Under the pieces are notes generated by a model, which did not search any database, was not told the origin of the DNA, and saw nothing but the letters and a program-made list of their open reading frames with translations. A stretch of DNA of 64,000 bases from Symbiodinium kawagutii. Lineage: Eukaryota > Sar > Dinophyceae > Suessiales > Symbiodiniaceae. Where the stretch lies: NCBI GenBank assembly GCA_009767595.1, contig VSDK01009657.1, positions 593,163 through 657,162 of the forward strand, given 5' to 3'. Below are positions 21,985 through 31,775 of this stretch, one piece after another. The position numbers were made by a program, and so were the translations under genes. Within the stretch, counting starts at the first letter, position 1. Every line of letters starts with the position of its first letter.

Positions 21985-22668
21985 TTGACATGTACATTTT
22001 GATACATACATGACTTGTGAAGATAGAGTGCTTGGTCCAAGGCGCTATTTTGGAAATGCGATATGTCCATTTTGATACATACATGTTTTGTAAAGATAGA
22101 GTGCTTCGTCCATGACACTATTTTGAAGCTTGACATGCACGTTTTCATACCTACATGTTTGGTAAAGATAGAGTGCTTGGTCCATGACACTATTTTGGAA
22201 TTTGACATGTATGTTTTGATACGTACACGTTTGGTAAAGATAGAGTACTGAGTCCACGTCACTATTTTGAAACTTGACATGTAGGCTTTGATACATGCAT
22301 GTTTTGTAAAGAGAGAATGCTTGGTCCATCAGGCTACGTTAAAACTTGACATGTAGGTTTTGATACATACATGTCTTGTGAAGATAGAGTGCCTGGTTCA
22401 AGGAGCTGTTTTGAAATGCGATATGTCCATTTTGATACATGCATGATTGGTAAAGATAGAGTGTTTTGTGCATGACGCTATTTTTGAAACTTGACATGTA
22501 TGTTTGGATACATACACGTTTAGCAAAGATAGAGTGTTTTGTCCACGTCGCTTTTTTTAAACTTGACATGTACGCTTTGATACATGAATGTTAGGTAAAG
22601 AAAGAGTGACTTGTCCATAACGCTACGTTGAACTTGACATGTACGTTTTGATACATACATGAGTTAGC
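21985..22668. repeat. 72-bp tandem repeat, about nine units
   Basis: The marker AAGATAGAG starts at 22020, 22093, 22165, 22237, 22309, 22381, 22453, 22526 and 22598, a period of 72 or 73 bp. Each unit contains TTGACATGTA, TTTTGATACATACATG and a variable GCTTGGTCCATGACACTA. Because 72 is divisible by three, two minus-strand frames stay open across several units and give a 24-residue repeat (for example SWTKHSIFTKHVCIKTYMSS). The units are 80 to 90 percent alike by eye. Confidence 0.9.
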
Positions 22669-22729
22669 TTTTCTTAAAGATCCGTAAAAGGATGAATGCT
22701 TAAGAAGCATACGCAGGGTAAAAACATGG

Positions 22730-22875
22730 GTGCGTACGTGTGAATGTACGTGCGTACGTGTGCCTGTACCTGTCTACGTACGTGTGCGCGTACGTGGCGT
22801 ACGTGTGGACGCACCTGCTTGCATGTCTGCGTGCACACGTAAGGACGTGTGTGCGTACGCATGTTCGCTCGCACA
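22730..22875. repeat. ACGT-rich alternating purine-pyrimidine stretch
   Basis: Words such as TGCGTACGTGTG, TACGTACGTGTGCGCG and GTACGTGGCGTACGTG dominate. The alternation could favour left-handed DNA or hairpins. It directly precedes repeat B copy 2 and its first hairpin. Confidence 0.6.
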
Positions 22876-22882
22876 CACGTAC

Positions 22883-23228
22883 GGGAATAGAGCTAACTTG
22901 AGTTGGACTAATTTCCGTACGAGTGCGCACGTCCTTTTCGTTTTATTATTGGAAAGCTTCCGACGCGCAGAAATAAGGCCAACTCCAGTTGGCCTTATTT
23001 CCGTACGTGTCGGCGCCCGTGACGCGAGCGTGCAACCGCAGGTGCGTATTCACACATGCCGTTCACTCGTCTGTTTGCGCGCAAATGTATGCGCACACCC
23101 AGGCGCACAGTTGCGCCCCCCGCGTACGGGCACATCACGTCCACATGTTCGTTCACACGTCCAACCCCCTCCTTCACTACGTTCCCAAACATTATAAAAC
23201 CAGGGTTTACGGAACTTTAAAACATGCA
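22883..23228 (+). repeat. Dispersed repeat B, copy 2, with two hairpins
   Basis: About 346 bp, reverse-complementary to 15758..16106. It holds the imperfect palindrome around 22883..22922 (GGAATAGAGCTAACTTGAG, then TTGGACTAATTTCC) and the perfect 32-bp palindrome 22970..23001. The element ends about 50 bp from TPR-gene exon 9. The two copies sit near opposite ends of the same intron. Confidence 0.82.
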
Positions 23229-23278
23229 GAGTCTTGGCCATCATTCACCTTGCTACCTTGTAGATCCCCTGCGCCGGC

Positions 23279-23358
23279 CTTCCCTGCAGCAAGCATCTCA
23301 GGGGTCGCTCGTGTGGCCACGTCATAGGCGTGGATGGGATCCAGGATCAAAGGGATGC
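23279..23358 (-). CDS. TPR gene exon 9 (HYT domain, C-terminal part)
   Basis: After GTGCCCCAG the frame reads IPLILDPIHAYDVATRATPE then MLAAGK. Two bases in plus the T left by exon 8 make TGC, giving VAYC-IPLILDP. I end the exon at AAG before GCCGGC (GC donor), which yields AAGK-EPG-NLA as I recall the family. Alternatives are donors at 23256 (GTAGCA) or 23248 (AAG before GTGAAT), adding 8 to 10 residues. Confidence 0.82.
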
Positions 23359-23422
23359 CTGGGGCACGCACTGCATGCAGATGACGGGGGATTCAATGAA
23401 CTTATATTGAACTAGTAAACGT

Positions 23423-23565
23423 TCTATATCTAGCTATCTACCTATCTAATGATCCATCTACATATCTACCTATCTAATTACCTATCTTATCGCCCATCTA
23501 CCTATCCATCTTTCTATCAATCTGCCTGTCTGTCTGTCTACCTTCCTACCTAGCTATCTATTATG
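23423..23565. repeat. Degenerate CTAT/CTAC tetranucleotide array
   Basis: TCTACCTATCTA-type repeats with many substitutions, shifting to CTGCCTGTCTGTCTGTC near the right end. It lies in the intron between exons 8 and 9. Confidence 0.8.
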
Positions 23566-23922
23566 GTCTGTATATAAATATTACAACATGGAAAAATCTA
23601 CTGCGGTAAAATCTATTATTGTATATGTCTACCAATAATCCATGGTGCGATGTCAAATACTCGATTTGAAAATCATACTGGGGGTAGCAAGGTTCAAAAA
23701 CATTTACTGGGTGCAACCATGCAGAATGGTGCTCTTGTCGGGCGATAACAAGCATTGAACAGACTCCAGACTAGTTCCAGATACTGGAACTTGTTTGTTC
23801 TACCCTAACATTCAGCGTTTAATCTGCAGCTCCGGTAGTTCCCATCATGTTCAACCAATTACTCTTCAAGGATCAGGGGAGACAACTCGATGTGAATCTT
23901 CGCCAACCCTGAGCTGGGGCGC

Positions 23923-23993
23923 AGTAGGCCACTCGCTTGGGATACACGGCCTTCACGTACTCCAAACCTCGTTCCGGATCTTCCCGATCCCTC
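23923..23993 (-). CDS. TPR gene exon 8 (HYT domain linker)
   Basis: After CGGCCAG the frame reads RDREDPERGLEYVKAVYPKR then VAY. The first base completes the AG left by exon 7 (MMR-RD). The 3' end is TACT before GCGCCC. With a GC donor the T joins GC of exon 9 to make Cys. No GT lies close enough to do this. The exon is 71 bp. Confidence 0.82.
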
Positions 23994-24198
23994 CTGGCCG
24001 AAGCAAATGCTCAAATCATTTTGGTTCAAACCGTTTTGGTGTCATGAAACAGCCTTTTAAACCAACATCGTTACTTGAATCCATCCCACAGGTTCGACTC
24101 CATCAATCATCACCCAAATATATTTCATCCTGTCTTCACGGATCATCAGCCCCGCGCTTCAGCTACTCGCCTCCGCCCACAGCTTCGCACCCACACTC

Positions 24199-24409
24199 CT
24201 CATCATGTTGCGGAAGTTGTTGTCCAGCAGCTGTTCCCGGCTTTCCCAGGCATCCGGCGGAGATGGCACGGTGTAGACCCCCTTGCCCCACCAGGCGTTG
24301 GCGTTGGGACCTTCGGTGTTCAAAGAGGCCCAGACTTCAGCCGCGGCCTTGCTGGGATGAGTGATGTTGCGGAAGGCCAACTCGCTGGTGTAGTGGAAGA
24401 AGACCTCTC
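24199..24409 (-). CDS. TPR gene exon 7 (HYT domain core)
   Basis: After TCGTCTCAG the frame reads EVFFHYTSELAFRNITHPSK, then AAAEVWASLNTEGPNANAWW, GKGVYTVPSPPDAWESREQL and LDNNFRNMM. The HYTS start and the GKGVYTV segment 40 residues on resemble the ADP-ribosyltransferase-HYD1 type of fold, by motif recognition only. Catalytic activity is not established. The 3' end ATGATGAG lies before GAGTGT, an apparent GA donor. AGGAG occurs both here and at the exon 8 acceptor. Confidence 0.9.
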
Positions 24410-24963
24410 CTGAGACGAAGATGAAGATATTTCAAGTTGGGGGGAGTGATTTTTTTGAGGGAATAAAATAAGTGTGATTCTTTTCATTGATGGGAGTGAT
24501 TGGCTCAACTCATTTCGTTGGATGAATCATTTCATTTCAGTCTTGATGATTGTCGATACTTCACTTGCACTATGTCCAAAACAATCATATTCCAAACCAT
24601 TGTTACAATGATGACTTTGGAGGTGCACAGTTTCTCGACCGCTCCAAGTTAGCCAAACATCATCTGCAACTGCTGGGGAGTCAAGAGCCAATGTCCGAAG
24701 CACCAACATCTGTTGTTTGCAAGGAGTCCCAACAGAGGGATCATACAAGCACTTGCAATGCATCCGAAAAAATCGCGATCACTTTCAAGTTCATCGCGGC
24801 GATCAAGAAACATCCAAGACAGGTATAATCGATCTAAATGATGAATCATCACTAGTCATCATGACCAACATTTTTCCACCATTCATCCACCATTACTCCA
24901 CCAGCAATTCACCAGCAACCACGGCTATAAACCATCTCCAACCATCCTCCACCGTGGGGTCAC

Positions 24964-24994
24964 CTGCGATGCTGCTCCAAGGTTCCTCCCTCGC
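24964..24994 (-). CDS. TPR gene exon 6 (31-bp exon)
   Basis: Ten codons (AREEPWSSIA) lie between ACCTCAG and the donor GTGACC. The leftover G joins GA of exon 7 to make Gly (SSIA-G-EVFFHYT). The word CAGGCG stands at this acceptor and at the exon 5 donor. It is short, so the support is phase and position only. Confidence 0.6.
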
Positions 24995-25502
24995 CTGAGG
25001 TCAGGTCAATGGCATCTCGCCAGACCTTGATGGCAGGTCAGGATGGGTGGATGATGGCAGCCCAGGATGGGTCCAATCATGGAGAATCAAGGATAGCAAT
25101 GGTGAAAAATCATGGATAATACTGGCTAATTATTGATAATAACAAGCATTCAGTGTCAAAATTAGTCAGTGTAATACCCTTCATATTCATCGTACTTGAT
25201 GGTCAGCAATGATGGCTGAGAATGGCTGATACTCATAGGCAAAGCTGAGCAGCACATGGGGCAACTTGGCCATTAGGTATCCCCCGACTGCACATCCAAG
25301 TAGCATATCATGAACAATATTGGTCCAATTGGTAGTGGATGATTACGGTGCATTATACCAATCAACTGATGCAGGCATTCATCCCCCAATCATATCATCA
25401 GCTGCCAAGCAATGGCGCCATCCCAAACTGGTGTCCGCCTTAGACTCATGGATACTGTCTCCATTGAGGTGGCCCATGATCAACCCACCAGCATCTTGGC
25501 GC

Positions 25503-25591
25503 CTGGATTCCAGTGGGTTTGTGGACCCAAGTCCATTGATCTTCTCCTGTGATGTCACACTCTTCGTACGCGGCGTTCTTAAAGGTGCCTC
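25503..25591 (-). CDS. TPR gene exon 5 (N-terminal region)
   Basis: The frame GTFKNAAYEECDITGEDQW followed by TWVHKPTGIQ is rich in Trp and acidic residues and looks structured. The acceptor is CAAG before GAGGC or three bases later. The 3' end is taken as ATCCAG before GCGCCA (GC donor), giving phase 0 as exon 6 requires. The frame stays open upstream (WPQPRRYRQG), so the 5' limit is tentative. Confidence 0.62.
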
Positions 25592-26462
25592 CTTGACGGT
25601 ACCTTCGTGGCTGAGGCCAGTCAGATTTGAGTGGAAGGGCGCCCAAGGCAGGTGATGAATTGATGTGATCAAATGAATGGTTCTGTGGCAACGATCCTGG
25701 CCATCTATTGTCGGTTGCTGTCAATGATCACAATTTGGAAGATGGTGGGCTGGTAAATGTTCATCGACACTCACTCATCATCAGTTCGTCCTAGTGCTTG
25801 TCAACCTGTCAACCAAATTAAAAATCTGACAAGGTTTTCGTAATCATGGGTGGCCAACAGTAGCCTTTCTTCGATGGTACTTCAGAACAGGTCCGCTGCT
25901 GCGTCATGTTGCAGCAGGCTCTGGATAACCATTGCTAGCCACCAACGGCTGAAGCTTGGCTTTGTCATTGATTCCAGGCTTTAAATTCCAGTACAAGATG
26001 ATTGATTGGAAGAAAAACACCGAAGTGCTAATGACCAAGTGTACCAGGCTACAGCAAATCTTCTACATGCACTCCAAGAATATAAGATTTCTAGGCCAGC
26101 GGTCGTTTCACAAGCAATCATGGTAGGTGTTGTTGCTCCAGGGGAAGAATGAGTGATCTGACCTGTAAATGCAACTGGTTCGAAACGTTGAACACACAAC
26201 AAGAAATTCCGGCTATGTTGCTTCAATCCGGCAGCACTTGCGCATATGTCCATAGTGTTGATGACTGCAGGGTGTTTGTGCCCGAACCGCGATAAATCCA
26301 TGCGTTCCGGCAGTATGACAAAAGCTCTGTATGCTCACCGAGTCCCCCTATTTGGCACAAACAATCCTTAAAAGTGGCACCTTACACACTCGCAATCAGC
26401 AGCTACGGCCGAAAGAAAAAACCAGCCTTTCTTGCAACGTCATCCCTGAGATCCCTCGGCAC

Positions 26463-26522
26463 CTGATGCGCCGAGGCGCAACGTCTTGAAGTAGTCCCGC
26501 AAATCGCTGGTTGAAGCCTCAC
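26463..26522 (-). CDS. TPR gene exon 4 (N-terminal region)
   Basis: After GGTTGCTGAG the frame reads EASTSDLRDYFKTLRLGAS, with donor GCATCAG followed by GTGCCG. Two bases in and one base out match exons 3 and 5. It is a short amphipathic helix. The family is not recognised on its own. It is assigned to this gene by strand, phase and order. Confidence 0.68.
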
Positions 26523-26551
26523 CTCAGCAACCAGACTGCTGCACAGCCCGC

Positions 26552-26581
26552 CTGTCAACCTACGGGCAGCTTCCAAGTCAC
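26552..26581 (-). CDS. TPR gene exon 3 (30-bp microexon)
   Basis: Nine codons (DLEAARRLT) follow GCTATAG and end in ACAG before GCGGGC, a GC donor. With exon 2 it gives SSAG-DLEAARRLTG-GEAST without a stop. With the nearer GT at AG followed by GTTGAC, the phase would not fit exon 4. It is flanked by two introns of only 29 and 90 bp, so the local exon order is compact. Confidence 0.6.
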
Positions 26582-26671
26582 CTATAGCTGCCATTTGTTG
26601 GTTAACAATTCAGAGCATGGCCTGGTCCCAGCAACTACTGCATGGCCTGGTTGGCCATGGCTCCCAGCTAC

Positions 26672-26734
26672 CTGCCGAGCTGCGGTCGCCATCCAGCAGT
26701 TTCAGAGCCGCCCGGAGCTTCTCTTGATCAGAGC
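26672..26734 (-). CDS. TPR gene exon 2 (N-terminal region)
   Basis: After CACCGTAG the frame reads SDQEKLRAALKLLDGDRSSA, with donor GCAG followed by GTAGCT. The helix KLRAALKLLDG echoes KALPRALDLLG of exon 1, as in a duplicated helical hairpin. Phase is two bases in and one base out. Confidence 0.72.
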
Positions 26735-27207
26735 CTACGGTGAGACGGCAAAGAAAAACAGGTCACACACGGCAAAATTATTGTGATTACCTGCAGTTGA
26801 CGAAAGTAACCAAAATGCAATTGTTTTTTGGGTTGTGATTACTCTGCGGTTGTGATTACCTGGGTTTGAATTGTTTTTTCCTTATTCCCCATGATAACCG
26901 TGACGGTTGTTTAATAGCCATAATCGCCATAGTAAACGTCATAACCACAATGACCATAAAGTGGTTCACCATCCCCCGCAGGATCGAAAATACAAAATGC
27001 GTGAAACAGTTTTACAATTTGGATGATAAATTACGCATGAAACGAAAATGATTCTGGCTATCAAGGCCTCCAAACAATATCAGAACTATGGTCATGATTC
27101 ATGGTCAGTAAATCCATCCTTGGTAAGGACAAAACATGTAAACACCAACATCAACTCCTCCACCACGATCACCAACCAACAACAACGATCACCTCGGGGA
27201 CCACAGC

Positions 27208-27208
27208 G

Positions 27209-27248
<40 letters not shown>

Positions 27249-27250
27249 CG
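27208..27250. repeat. CAA trinucleotide array
   Basis: About 14 uninterrupted CAA units inside a wider CAA/CAG/CGA-rich stretch (27160..27290). Both strands are open here because of the repeat. No gene is inferred. Confidence 0.9.
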
Positions 27251-28299
27251 AGCAGAACAGCGACAACAACGACAACGACAACTACAATCTGACCATGCTG
27301 GGAAAAACAAATAGTCACAAACTTATTGACCAACCCATCTGGATTGCTCTACCCATCAGTTGCACTTGCCAAATGGACAGTTTCGGCAAAACAAAAACTT
27401 CATCAAACCATTGGCAAATACTTATTGCAACCTCAGTCATGAACCATCATCAACCATAGTTGATCCATCTTAACTTTGAACAATACTTGCATTTGCTAGT
27501 CACTGTTCCCCATCATTAAACCTTACGCGTTGCCAAACATGCATGAAAATGGATATCGTTTTCGGTGACTTCGGGTCACTGAACTGAGCTGGATCCGTCT
27601 GTTGGTTTGTTCCGCTCACAAATCGTTGCATGGTTTTCCGGTTGTCACATTGTCTTTTTATTTTCCGGATGATTCACCATTTCGATAAACCCATTGGTTG
27701 AACATCGAAGCGGATATTAGTTTTTCTAATTGTTAGCCGATGACTTTACAGTCAATACTCAATCCCGACCGGTGGTCACTCGGACGTTAGAATCAAGGAC
27801 CTGAATGATCATGACTTTTTTCAATCAGTAAGAAATTTATCCATCATCAACCAATCAGACCACAATTCTAACCATTCAGCCCTTCATGATTTATCATGGA
27901 TATTCTTCCTTCTGGCGGTTTATTACCCACTATCAATGATCATATCCGGTTAGTTCATTATGTTAACCACTACCTATCATACATCAGCATGCACTAACGC
28001 CTTAACGCCCAGCGAAATGAACGCCCAAACCATGAATACTAACCGTGAAATCACTAATCACAGTTCAAAACCATGATTGAACATCATTCACCATGGCTGA
28101 TCACTATGACTTCATCGTTCATCGTTAATATCAAACCTTGGCGGCCAATGAACTGGCCACGAATTACCATTATAAACCGCCATGAACCAAAGCTTTTTGC
28201 GAGCACAACCGGAAATCTTACGTTCAATAACGATTATGGACCATGGTTGGTTGTTACCAGTTGTCGTTTGCCACTAACCATCATCAACCATCATTAGTC

Positions 28300-28303
28300 A
28301 TCA

Positions 28304-28358
<55 letters not shown>
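28300..28358. repeat. CAT trinucleotide array
   Basis: About 18 CAT units, nearly perfect. The plus-strand frame that reads polyhistidine has no coding support. Confidence 0.9.
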
Positions 28359-28359
<1 letters not shown>

Positions 28360-28451
28360 TCATCATTATTCGTATTTCGTTTTTTCTACCATCATCAAGC
28401 ACGCACAATCACCGGCCATCATTCACCATAGCACTATGAACGATGCCTGGC

Positions 28452-28548
28452 TTCCCAGCAGGTCCAAGGCTCTTGGCAATGCCTTAAAGCTTCTGCTCAG
28501 CAGCGCTTCATCCGCTGCCGCGCTAACGGCGCTAGCTCCAGCCCCCAT
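28452..28548 (-). CDS. TPR gene exon 1 with start codon
   Basis: ATG at 28548 in the context CCAAAATGG opens GAGASAVSAAADEALLSRSF then KALPRALDLLG. The MGAGAS start resembles an N-myristoylation signal (glycine at position 2, small residue at 6), which would place the protein at membranes. This is inference. Reading continues upstream, but 22 bases above the ATG lies CTTTCCTAG (AG at 28571 to 28572), a fitting trans-splice acceptor. The 3' end joins exon 2 with a GC (28452) or GA (28455) donor. No GT is available. Confidence 0.72.
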
Positions 28549-28574
28549 TTTGGCACGAACCCGCTCACCGCTAG
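28549..28574 (-). promoter_or_regulatory. Putative 5' UTR and splice-leader acceptor
   Basis: The sequence CTTTCCTAG, then CGGTGAGCGGG, immediately precedes the start codon. Dinoflagellate mRNAs receive a trans-spliced leader at such an AG, and a 22-base 5' UTR is plausible. It could equally be a cis acceptor of an upstream non-coding exon. Confidence 0.35.
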
Positions 28575-31500
28575 GAAAGCCAGTTGAAATTAAAATAATC
28601 CACGGAACAACCATGGTTAGTGATGAAGAAATTGATGAACAGCAATGCTTACAAGGGTTAAATGGCTAAGAACGAGGGTTAATGATTGATAATGGTGATG
28701 AATAGCTATCAATCGCCTGTTCAATTTCATCAACTGCTACCACTGCTGCGTCTCAAAGTTTTCTACACAACCATGGTTCGCCATTGCCAGTACCGTTTAA
28801 AACCCCTCAGCTGTTGAGAAAAACACCGGCGAGGCCATGCTGCTTCTATTGTCAAATTGCCCCGATGGCCCACATGGGGTAGCTCCTGCAAGTCCGCAGA
28901 AGAATGACTCAACTGAATCAACATCGACATACCCATGTCCCTCTGCAGACATCGACATACCCATGTGCAGACATACCCATGTCCCTCTTGTATCATTAGT
29001 GGCCAATTGCTGGTTGATGATTTGATGATCGTTGATGATGGTTAATGATGGCTGGATTTTGCTACTCGTTCGCTCATTTGCATCTTCCACCATTCACACT
29101 TCGGAGGGATGGTGTACAGCGGTCAACTGCACTACCGTCTAAACGTTTAAAAGATGATGGTTAATGACGGCTAGTGATGGTCAATGATGGTTAATGATGC
29201 TTAATTGCCCTCTTCACCTGGATATCTGGACCCACTATGAAGCAGGATGAATACCGAGCTGGGGAATGAAAATCATCCTCCCAGATTGGGACTAGACTCA
29301 AAGAACAGGATGTATAATTGAAGCCGTGGCCTCGTACACCAAAATAGGAGCACGGGATCTCTGTTTCACTGTGATTGCGTAGAATAGTCATGACAATTCA
29401 ACCTCGAACTCATATTTCCAACAGATTGTTGGGTTCTGAATGGCTTACATGACGCAAAATCACGCTGCTCGGTGTTGACGGATGGACCAGAACCTGAAAC
29501 CACAGAGTGCTGCAGGTGCACACTCTGCAAGCCACTTCTCATTGAAGATGTGTGGCTGTTGCTATAAGTCAATAAGCAATCATCACCAACAACAACAGGA
29601 TGCTAGAAGAACCAACCATTGTGAATTCATAAGAGGAATATCTGACTCGGAACTTGCCTTACTTGCTGGTGGATTTGCCATGGAGGATATCATGTTCCCA
29701 ACAATGGGCCCGCTAGTCAAATATCTTCACAGATCAACCAAGTGGAAGGTACACGAGTGGTTGCTTTGTCATTAGTTGTCACCAGCTATCTTTTGAATAT
29801 CAAACCTTTCATTCTTGACTACCATCTATCAACAACAAGATCTAGCAAAAGTGATAATGAATCCTTTGCTATTGGTCTCTTGTCACAGTAGCTTCTCAAA
29901 AACCAAAACATCAGCAAATACATCGTAATGGATGTGAATGTCGTGGTTGAAGAATAACGCACAAATACCCAATCTTATGTATGTATGTCATGCTATACAA
30001 TATAACATCAGCGAATATATAAAACCCTTTGAGTAGATATAAACTGATCACCCAGGTCTCCACTGCGACGATTTTTTGGTTTCACCCCACGCAATCGCCA
30101 CGTGGTTTCGACAGGCGCAGCGTAACACTGGGGCACGACAGGCTTCGGCAACAGCGTGCAGCGGCGGAGTTGAGGTGAACTCAATTCCTATCACAGCACC
30201 ACCCAGCAACCAGCACCAGCAGACTTTCGAAACGGCTGAAAGTCTGCAGCCTTCCGACAGCTTGTGAGAAGTTTTTTCTATCGCCTTCCAACAAGAAAAA
30301 TTACATTATGCTGGTTAAAGCTGGGAATACCCCGGTTGATTTACCGCCGGAATTGGTGACATGATGTAGTATGGCTTTCCCTGTAGCTGTGAACATCCTC
30401 CGAGTGACCAACCCAGTCCAGCTGTCTGGATGAGTCACCCTATTTTGGCTCGTTACTTTTGCCCAACCCCAGGCTGCAACTGCGGAATCTCTCGCTGCTC
30501 GCTGGTGCCTCGGCCTCTGTGGCACAAATCAAATGGTGGAAGGCGAAGTCTGCTGCAGCAGTCACCCCTTTTCCTCTCTCATGACTGGATTTCAGGAGGT
30601 ACATCTAGTAGTTCAACCTAACCAAACATCTCCGGTGGTTGATGACTAAGAAATCTGGCTGAAACTATCCTTAATCATTGAGATGCCATTGTATTGATTC
30701 CCCGTTGTTGATTTCGTTTTCAAGAGAACAAGTGACCAGACCTTGAGATGTTCTCTGTGACTAGTGACTAATGGTTGTTACCGATCCCCTTTCAGCAGTA
30801 ACCGGCTCGGAAACACCATCCGTTCTGCACAACCGACATGCATGGCTAGTAGCTTCAAAGTGGCTTCCCAAACATTGAAGCGACACAAGCTCCATTTTGG
30901 GGTCCTCCCATGTCATCAAACATGTGAAACCGCCTGTCCAGCTCTTCATCTCCAATCATTTCTTCTTGTGACCACCAAGCAGTTTGTCCCTCAAGTGATC
31001 CTTCAAATTTGTGGGTATCAAACTATTTGAATTGACAATCCCAACACACATAGGACTCGGACTCACCACTAAATAAATGTGGGAATCCTCATTTTGCCTC
31101 CTAAATTACTGGTGATTTCCACATTGACTTCTTTCATCAGGTTGGATTTCTAAGTCGATAAATGTAGGATTTTGACTTCCCCAAGTCACTGGATACGGAA
31201 GCTTCGGAAAAGACGCTGTGCTGCAAGCAGGGGAACGAGATTTGGGTCCCCATCGTGGGGTGTGTCACTTCCGTGCAGCTGCGATCCGCTCCAACGATGG
31301 CGGCTGCACACAGTTAGGACCCCGGTGATGCTCCGCGTACAAGGGACCGCCATCATTTGTCATCATTAACCGTTACTACCCATCACTAATCGTCATTAAT
31401 TACTACTAACCACCGCTATAGAACAACAAGTTCGCTTGATTCACGGTTTCGAAAGTGTGTATTGACCGTTCTTAATCCTGTGGCAATGCTGAGAAACTTT

Positions 31501-31677
31501 ATGAATCCAAGGGAATATTGAATGAGTAATATTTCTAGCCATCAATATGCTTATCCGTCATGAATGTGCTTGATAATATCATGATAATGAATAGCTTTAA
31601 ACTATGAATGACCACCAATATTCGTGGATAGCTCAAGGATCAGTCATGGATCTCCACATATTAGCATCAATATATGC
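28575..31677. other. No clear gene; some open frames
   Basis: The frames with protein-like patches are weak. One is plus-strand 29640..29772 (SDSELALLAGGFAMEDIMF). Another is minus-strand 31175..31310 (QLHGSDTPHDGDPNLVPLLA). Neither has clear donor and acceptor pairs. The rest is AACCATCATTAACC-type sequence. Confidence 0.35.
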
Positions 31678-31775
31678 TGGTTTCTCATAATGGGGGTGCC
31701 CCCAAATTATCTCATATCAATCATTGTTTATTGATGACCCAATCATTTTTTGGGATCCCCTGTTGTGAGAAACCA
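31678..31775. mobile_element. Small terminal-inverted-repeat element, copy 4
   Basis: This is the best-preserved copy. It starts TGGTTTCTCATAATGGGGGT and ends TTGGGATCCCCTGTTG then TGAGAAACCA. The outer 10 bp are perfect inverted repeats. The flanks (ATGC, CCAT) do not show an obvious target-site duplication. Confidence 0.7.

Larger units (their letters stand above)
26760..28451. other. First intron of the TPR gene
   Basis: About 1.7 kb without exon-like frames. It includes a CAA array at 27208..27250 and a CAT array at 28300..28358. The rest is AT-rich with frequent AACCATCATTAACC words. Confidence 0.55.
5932..28570 (-). other. Gene span: HYT-domain plus TPR repeat protein (19 exons proposed)
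   Basis: Nineteen minus-strand exons, listed separately, give about 2.09 kb of coding sequence in 22.6 kb. Codon phase agrees across most junctions. The product would be about 690 residues: an N-terminal helical part, a domain with FFHYTSE and WWGKGVYTV motifs, a linker with KLLNEPG, and about nine 42-residue tetratricopeptide repeats with HPDTL, NNLA and EAE signatures. TPR arrays bind protein partners. The HYT domain resembles ADP-ribosyltransferase-HYD1-like folds by motif only. Similar architectures are, as I recall, frequent in dinoflagellates. The 3' end is not found: the last exon ends in a donor. Confidence 0.8.

Noticed and set aside
22730..23197. 155-codon Arg/Val-rich plus-strand frame over repeat B
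   Set aside because: It spans an ACGT repeat and two palindromes. Conservation with the inverted copy is explained by DNA-level duplication.
29482..29775. 97-codon plus-strand frame ending SDSELALLAGGFAMEDIMF
   Set aside because: Its composition is acceptable but there is no start context, splice site or neighbour. Kept only as a note in the region entry.
30430..30450. TATTTTGGCTCG, resembling part of the dinoflagellate spliced leader
   Set aside because: Only about nine bases agree and the flanks do not match. No leader relic or leader-RNA gene was found in the window by eye.
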